The notes under the pieces were generated by a model, which did no database searches, was not told where the DNA came from, and saw only the letters and a program-made list of their open reading frames with translations. A DNA stretch of 64,000 nucleotides from assembly GCF_029504655.1 (NCBI RefSeq), contig NZ_JAQFIL010000001.1, positions 6,971,001 through 7,035,000 on the forward strand, in the 5' to 3' direction. This DNA comes from Catalinimonas alkaloidigena (GTDB lineage Bacteria; Bacteroidota; Bacteroidia; Cytophagales; Cyclobacteriaceae). This document shows, one piece after another, positions 60,275-64,000 of the stretch. The translations under genes were made by a program, and so were the position numbers. The stretch's first letter is position 1. Every line of letters starts with the position of its first letter.

Positions 60275-61434
60275 AAACTACAAAGGATTTTTGCGGCCTT
60301 TTCTAATGTTTCGTTGCTCTTTGCAAAACAAAAACGCAAATAATGATGATCAGTTTGGTCGTGATAAAAAACACTAATCGGAATACTGGCTAATTTGTTT
60401 TCTTGGGTCAGCTTTTCCGCCAGTGCTCGGTCAGACAGTTTTGAGTAGTCCTTATAAGAAAACAATTGAAAATAAGTACCACCTGAGGATAATGCTTTGA
60501 GAGGAGAGGCTTGGGTAAGCTTCAGGAAGAGGTCACGCTTTTTCTGGTAAAAGTCGGCCAGATGCTGATAACTATCTAAAGTATCCATGTATTCGGCCAG
60601 AGCATACTGTGTAGGTGTGTGTACACTAAACTGAAGATACTGATGTACTTTTCTGATCTCTGTACTTATTGGGGGGGGCGCTATGCAGTAGCCTACCTTC
60701 CAGCCCGTGGCATGAAAAGTTTTGCCAAAAGAAAAGACGGCGATACTACGGGTAGCTAATTCCTCATGGCATAATACACTTTGGTGTTGTTTTCCATCAA
60801 AGATAATATGCTCGTACACCTCATCGCTAAGTACTAGCATCTGGTTATCTCTGGTAATTTCTGCCAGTTGTTCTAAATCATAAGTAGAAAAAATGCTCCC
60901 ACTAGGATTATGGGGAGTGTTGACTATAATCGTTCGGGTTTTACTACTAATAGCCTCTCTAACTTTATTCCAGTCTACAGTAAAATCTTTTGGGTTTAGA
61001 GCTACAGTTACGGGAATACCACCATTCAATTGTATGGAAGGGATATAGCTGTCATATGCAGGCTCCAGCACGATAACTTCATCACCAGGATGAACGATGG
61101 CTGAGATACTGGCATGCAAGGCTTCCGTAGCCCCGGCAGTAATGGTTACTTCTGTTTCGGGATTAATTATTCGCTGATATAGCTTCTCGACCTTCCCAGA
61201 AATTTGCTCGCGTAACGCTAATAGCCCAGGCATGGGGGCATATTGATTGTGCCCATCATGCATATGCTTGTACACTAATTTCTGAAGTGCTTCAGGAACA
61301 GAAAAGTCAGGAAATCCCTGAGAAAGATTAATGGCACCATAATCAGATGCCATTTTAGACATAATGGTGAAAATGGTAGTTCCCGTATCAGGAAGCTTGG
61401 ATGATATTTCAGCTTGCTTAGCTTGATAATGCAA
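60271..61434 (-). CDS. PLP-dependent aminotransferase, KAT/MtnE type
   Basis: The 387-residue class I aminotransferase has INLSQGFPDFSVPEALQ near residue 35, NTPHNPSGSIFS near residue 175, and the PLP lysine in FSFGKTFHATGWKVGYCIAP near residue 235. C-terminal Arg in YLRFCFAKS binds the substrate carboxylate. It resembles kynurenine/glutamine transaminase and methionine aminotransferase YbdL. With the overlapping omega-amidase it should transaminate 4-methylthio-2-oxobutanoate or similar acids with glutamine. It begins 4 bases after the def gene ends. Confidence 0.88.
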   Translation of the reverse strand: MHYQAKQAEISSKLPDTGTTIFTIMSKMASDYGAINLSQGFPDFSVPEALQKLVYKHMHDGHNQYAPMPGLLALREQISGKVEKLYQRIINPETEVTITAGATEALHASISAIVHPGDEVIVLEPAYDSYIPSIQLNGGIPVTVALNPKDFTVDWNKVREAISSKTRTIIVNTPHNPSGSIFSTYDLEQLAEITRDNQMLVLSDEVYEHIIFDGKQHQSVLCHEELATRSIAVFSFGKTFHATGWKVGYCIAPPPISTEIRKVHQYLQFSVHTPTQYALAEYMDTLDSYQHLADFYQKKRDLFLKLTQASPLKALSSGGTYFQLFSYKDYSKLSDRALAEKLTQENKLASIPISVFYHDQTDHHYLRFCFAKSNETLEKAAKILCSL

Positions 61435-61438
61435 AATA

Positions 61439-62014
61439 CTATCTTTTGGCCAGTTTGGGTGAAAGTTTCACTTTATAGTTTGCATCCACCTTGCCTTGGG
61501 TAATATTGTTGAGTTTACCCTTAATAAGGCGCTTCTTAAGCCCTTTTACATGATCAGTAAAAAGAATGCCTTCTATGTGATCATACTCATGTAGTACAAT
61601 GCGGGCAGGCATATCTTCCAGAGTCTCCGTATGTTCATTCCAGTTTTCGTCCAGATACTTAATGGTTACTACTTCCGGACGATTTACATCTGCCCTAACT
61701 CCAGGGATACTCAGACAGCCCTCTTCAAAAGACCAGTCATCCCCTTCATAAGAAATAATTTCCGGATTGATGAATACCCGCTTGAAGCCTTCCCCATTAC
61801 TTTCTTCATCCTCTTCTTCCATCGGGCCACTATCCACGACAAACATTCTAAGGCTTTTGCCAATTTGAGGAGCTGCCAACCCCACCCCACTGGCCTGATA
61901 CATAGTTTCAAACATATCTTCACTCAGCTGCTTGGCATCTATGGAGCCTGGCTCAATATCTTCAGCCGGTGTTTTCAGTACGGGATCACCATATAATACG
62001 ATGGGATAAATCAT
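61439..62014 (-). CDS. def: Peptide deformylase
   Basis: The 191-residue metalloenzyme has motif 1 GVGLAAPQIG near residue 44, motif 2 EEGCLSIPG near residue 97 with the metal-binding Cys, and motif 3 HEYDHIEGILF near residue 150, where HEYDH replaces the usual HExDH without change of the metal-binding His and Glu. An acidic insertion (MEEEDEESNGEG) lies at residues 72-83. It removes the formyl group from nascent chains. It is the third gene in the operon, 3 bases after ruvX. Confidence 0.95.
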   Translation of the reverse strand: MIYPIVLYGDPVLKTPAEDIEPGSIDAKQLSEDMFETMYQASGVGLAAPQIGKSLRMFVVDSGPMEEEDEESNGEGFKRVFINPEIISYEGDDWSFEEGCLSIPGVRADVNRPEVVTIKYLDENWNEHTETLEDMPARIVLHEYDHIEGILFTDHVKGLKKRLIKGKLNNITQGKVDANYKVKLSPKLAKR

Positions 62015-62017
62015 ATC

Positions 62018-62434
62018 TTAAAAACGCTTCTTTTCTAAATAAGATTGTAAAATAATGGTGGCACTCACCTTGTCTATATTGCCCTTTTCTCTTCTGTATT
62101 TTTTAGATGTACCTCCTTCAATCATGGCCTCAAGGGCTTGTTTGGAAGTAAATCTTTCATCCTGCAAATATACGGTATGCGCCGGAAAAGTTTTTTTCAG
62201 CTTTTTAACAAATCCTTCTACATGTTTGGTTGCATGTGTATCAGAATTATCCAGATTTCTGGGCATACCCACTACAAAAGCCTCAGTATCCTCTTTACTA
62301 CAATACTCCTGTAAGTACTGAAAGATCAAATGAGTTCGAACGGTTTCCAGTGGAGAAGCAATAATTTGAAGAGGATCAGTAGCAGCTAGTCCTGTGCGTT
62401 TGGTACCGTAATCTATTCCGATAACTCTCGCCAT
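62018..62434 (-). CDS. ruvX: RuvX/YqgF Holliday junction resolvase-like protein
   Basis: The 138-residue RNase H-fold protein begins MARVIGIDYGTKRTGLAATD, with the catalytic Asp, and has VVGMPRNLDNSDTHATKHVE and VYLQDERFTSKQALEAM, with another acidic residue, and NIDKVSATIILQSYL at the end. YqgF/RuvX proteins act on Holliday junctions or process the 16S rRNA 5' end. Its ATG overlaps the hemerythrin gene stop by one base. Confidence 0.93.
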   Translation of the reverse strand: MARVIGIDYGTKRTGLAATDPLQIIASPLETVRTHLIFQYLQEYCSKEDTEAFVVGMPRNLDNSDTHATKHVEGFVKKLKKTFPAHTVYLQDERFTSKQALEAMIEGGTSKKYRREKGNIDKVSATIILQSYLEKKRF

Positions 62435-63180
62435 TAATTCATGCGGGATTTATCTCTAAAAAATTTGCGTACTTGCTTTTCCAGCATCAGCGCTTTGGGG
62501 AATAAAATTTCGTTTTCTATACTAGCGTGTATTTGTAACTCCCGCTCAAAATGTTGAAGTTCAGCATACACTACTCTCAGGTGAAGACTATTAATGCCCT
62601 GGGTATTATAACCATTTGTAATATTACGGATACCTTTCATCTCATCATCGTCAATGTCGTGGCTAATGGCAAAATCCTGAATAGAGTATTTTTCCATATC
62701 AAAATATAGCCTGTTAGTTGCCTGAGGATTTCTTAAAGCTTCCTGTAAAGAGAGAATATAAGTGAAAAACTCATCTTCCTCTTGGTAAATGTGGTAAATA
62801 AGATCTTCCACAAAGAGAGGGAAAATGAATTGTAAGTCCTCAATAATAGACTTATATTCTGTTATCTGAAGGTTCTTAATAAGCTTGCTGAGGTAGGGAA
62901 GGCGATCTTTAATAAATATAAAGTGAGTGTGTTTGAGATATTCTACTATGACATCAATAGGGTAAGTAGATAGTGCAGGGCGCTCGTCCTCTGAGACAGT
63001 ATTTACCGACTCCAAACTATTAATTACATGTTTGACATCTAATCCTTTTTCAGCACACACCTGCTCAAGCGTCTTTTCATTGTAATCATAAAATTTGATA
63101 CCAAAGTAGTATAAAACAGATGCGTACGCATAGTTTTCATCAACAATCTCAGTAATCCTCTTGTTGGTATCGATATTCAT
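62434..63180 (-). CDS. Hemerythrin domain protein, ScdA/RIC-like
   Basis: The ATG at 63180 (MNIDTNKRITEIVDENYAYA) is preferred over an upstream TTG. The N-terminal part matches the ScdA_N domain in order (GIKFYDYNEKTLEQVCAEKG near residue 35), but the paired cysteines of the usual C-C-G-G segment are replaced by Tyr-Asp-Tyr. The C-terminal part has the four hemerythrin ligand groups: a His in YLKHTHFIF, H-x3-E in YHIYQEEDEF, His in SHDIDDDEM and H-x4-E in IHASIENEILFP. RIC proteins repair iron-sulfur clusters after nitrosative or oxidative damage, and the diiron site likely remains. It leads the five-gene operon. Confidence 0.85.
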   Translation of the reverse strand: MNIDTNKRITEIVDENYAYASVLYYFGIKFYDYNEKTLEQVCAEKGLDVKHVINSLESVNTVSEDERPALSTYPIDVIVEYLKHTHFIFIKDRLPYLSKLIKNLQITEYKSIIEDLQFIFPLFVEDLIYHIYQEEDEFFTYILSLQEALRNPQATNRLYFDMEKYSIQDFAISHDIDDDEMKGIRNITNGYNTQGINSLHLRVVYAELQHFERELQIHASIENEILFPKALMLEKQVRKFFRDKSRMN

Positions 63181-63252
63181 CAGTTCTTTCGTATTCGTAA
63201 ACAATTTTTCACTAGTCTAAATCAACAACTAGGAAAAATCAAAATAGTATAT

Positions 63253-63284
63253 TATATAAAATTAATGCTTTGTAATTTTATATA
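63253..63284. repeat. 12-bp perfect inverted repeat in divergent promoter region
   Basis: TATATAAAATTA (63253-63264) and its exact reverse complement TAATTTTATATA (63273-63284) flank an 8-base spacer. It lies about 70 bases upstream of the hemerythrin gene start and 137 bases before the second S41 gene. It could be the operator for a regulator of the operon. Confidence 0.5.
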
Positions 63285-63420
63285 CAACTTAACAGAACGA
63301 ATGAATGATATTTATGTTTATTTAGTATATTATTACTAAATTGATGGTTTCGGCAATAATTCTTTATGGGTTGAAGACCTATAAATGAATTAGTTATGAA
63401 TACTTTTAAATCTCAATATT

Positions 63421-64000
63421 GTGAGTAAAAATAAAAATTCAGATTTTCAGATACGCCTCCCTATTTTTATTACCCTGGCAGTAGCTGCAGGCATATTGAT
63501 AGGTGCTACCATGGCAGGTGGTGATAATTCCTCAAATAATCTTATTAGCAGCTATCTGAAATTTAAAGATATCCTTACATACATTCAGCGTGATTATGTA
63601 GATCAGGTAGATACAGACGAATTGGTTGAGACGGCTATTACTAAAATGCTGGAAGAGCTAGATCCCCATTCAGTTTACATTCCTGCTGAAGAATTAGAGA
63701 TCGCTAAGTCTCAACTCGAGGGTGAGTTTGAAGGGATCGGCATAGAATTTAATATCATCAAAGATACTATTTATGTGGTAGCGCCGCTTAGCGGAGGGCC
63801 GTCTGAAGAAGTTGGTTTAGTAAGTGGAGATAAGATTGTGAAAGTTGACGGGGAGACTGTAGCGGGAGTTGGCATAGATAATCAAGACGTTTTTGAACTT
63901 TTACGTGGTCCAAAAGGAAGTAAGGTAGAAGTAAGCATTAAGCGTAGAGGTACTAAAGAATTAAAAGACTTTACAATTATTAGAGATAAAATCCCTCAGG
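63421..64000 (+). CDS. Second S41 processing protease, N-terminal part
   Basis: The gene runs off the right edge, so about 193 codons are visible, starting at the GTG 63421 (MSKNKNSDFQIRLPIFITLA). An ATG at 63396 is in another frame and ends after 10 codons. A signal anchor (PIFITLAVAAGILIGA) is followed by the S41 N-terminal helix region (YLKFKDILTYIQRDYVDQVD, EELDPHSVYIPAEEL) and most of a PDZ domain (EFEGIGIEFNIIKDTIYVVA, GLVSGDKIVKVDGE). The catalytic Ser and Lys are outside the window. It resembles the S41 gene at 54990 but is clearly a different paralogue. Confidence 0.9.
   Translation, partial: MSKNKNSDFQIRLPIFITLAVAAGILIGATMAGGDNSSNNLISSYLKFKDILTYIQRDYVDQVDTDELVETAITKMLEELDPHSVYIPAEELEIAKSQLEGEFEGIGIEFNIIKDTIYVVAPLSGGPSEEVGLVSGDKIVKVDGETVAGVGIDNQDVFELLRGPKGSKVEVSIKRRGTKELKDFTIIRDKIPQ

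Noticed and set aside
1..64000. CRISPR arrays, tRNA genes, insertion sequences or prophage
   Set aside because: No regular spaced repeats, no cloverleaf-like sequence with a T-arm, and no transposase, integrase or phage protein were seen on either strand.

Overview
The window comes from the chromosome of a Bacteroidota member, most likely a marine or soil Cytophagales. The grounds are: promoters of the Bacteroidota type (TTG about 19-20 bases upstream of TAnnTTTG/A), no clear Shine-Dalgarno sites, several GTG/TTG starts, a type IX secretion sorting domain on an FG-GAP protein, many lipoproteins with an [A/S]-C lipobox, a CrtD-type carotenoid desaturase, and families typical of the phylum (head-GIN DUF2807, TMEM220, membrane-anchored AraC regulator, DUF4350/DUF4129). 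Species cannot be fixed from the sequence alone. No rRNA, tRNA, CRISPR array, prophage or insertion sequence was seen.

Layout. 1-600: end of an arsenic locus (arsR then arsM, minus strand) with the same 16-base operator-like site before each gene. 0.7-6.7 kb: AraC-type regulator, a two-gene pair of unknown function (diheme cytochrome plus parallel beta-helix lipoprotein), an alginate-lyase-like enzyme, an unlisted small pseudogene and a Uma2 nuclease. 6.8-17.7 kb: an RDD/SpoIIM/membrane protein block and a DUF4129-DUF4350-MoxR-DUF58 block, usually one neighbourhood, here separated by an oppositely oriented GntR-DeoC-PfkB-Gfo/Idh sugar operon with strong palindromic operators. 17.7-20.7 kb: HiPIP, CorA, a small charged protein and a head-GIN lipoprotein. 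20.9-24.2 kb: Gfo/Idh dehydrogenase, DUF1080 hydrolase and TIM-barrel isomerase, the gene set of 3-keto-glycoside metabolism. 24.2-30.9 kb: TMEM220, carotenoid desaturase, MltF-like lytic transglycosylase, trmD, tpiA, prmA. 31-36 kb: one 1630-residue secreted protein of unknown function. 36-43 kb: plsY, M20 dipeptidase, NUDIX, NlpC/P60, class-A-type serine hydrolase, lpdA. 43.6-48 kb: sucA-sucB (2-oxoglutarate dehydrogenase E1 and E2), whose E3 can be supplied by lpdA. 48.5-56.7 kb: M23 peptidase, thiolase, thrA fusion, rpmH, rnpA, S41 protease. 56.8-64 kb: T9SS-exported FG-GAP protein, a small unknown protein, then a tight five-gene operon (hemerythrin, ruvX, def, aminotransferase, omega-amidase) and the start of a second S41 protease.

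Most of the window is ordinary core metabolism and envelope maintenance. The parts most worth following up are the split MoxR cluster with its inserted regulated sugar operon, the cytochrome/beta-helix pair, the 1630-residue secreted protein, the duplicated arsenic operator, the broken gene at 5688-6067, the metal-site variant M23 peptidase, the ScdA-like protein lacking its cysteines, and several perfect inverted repeats between genes.
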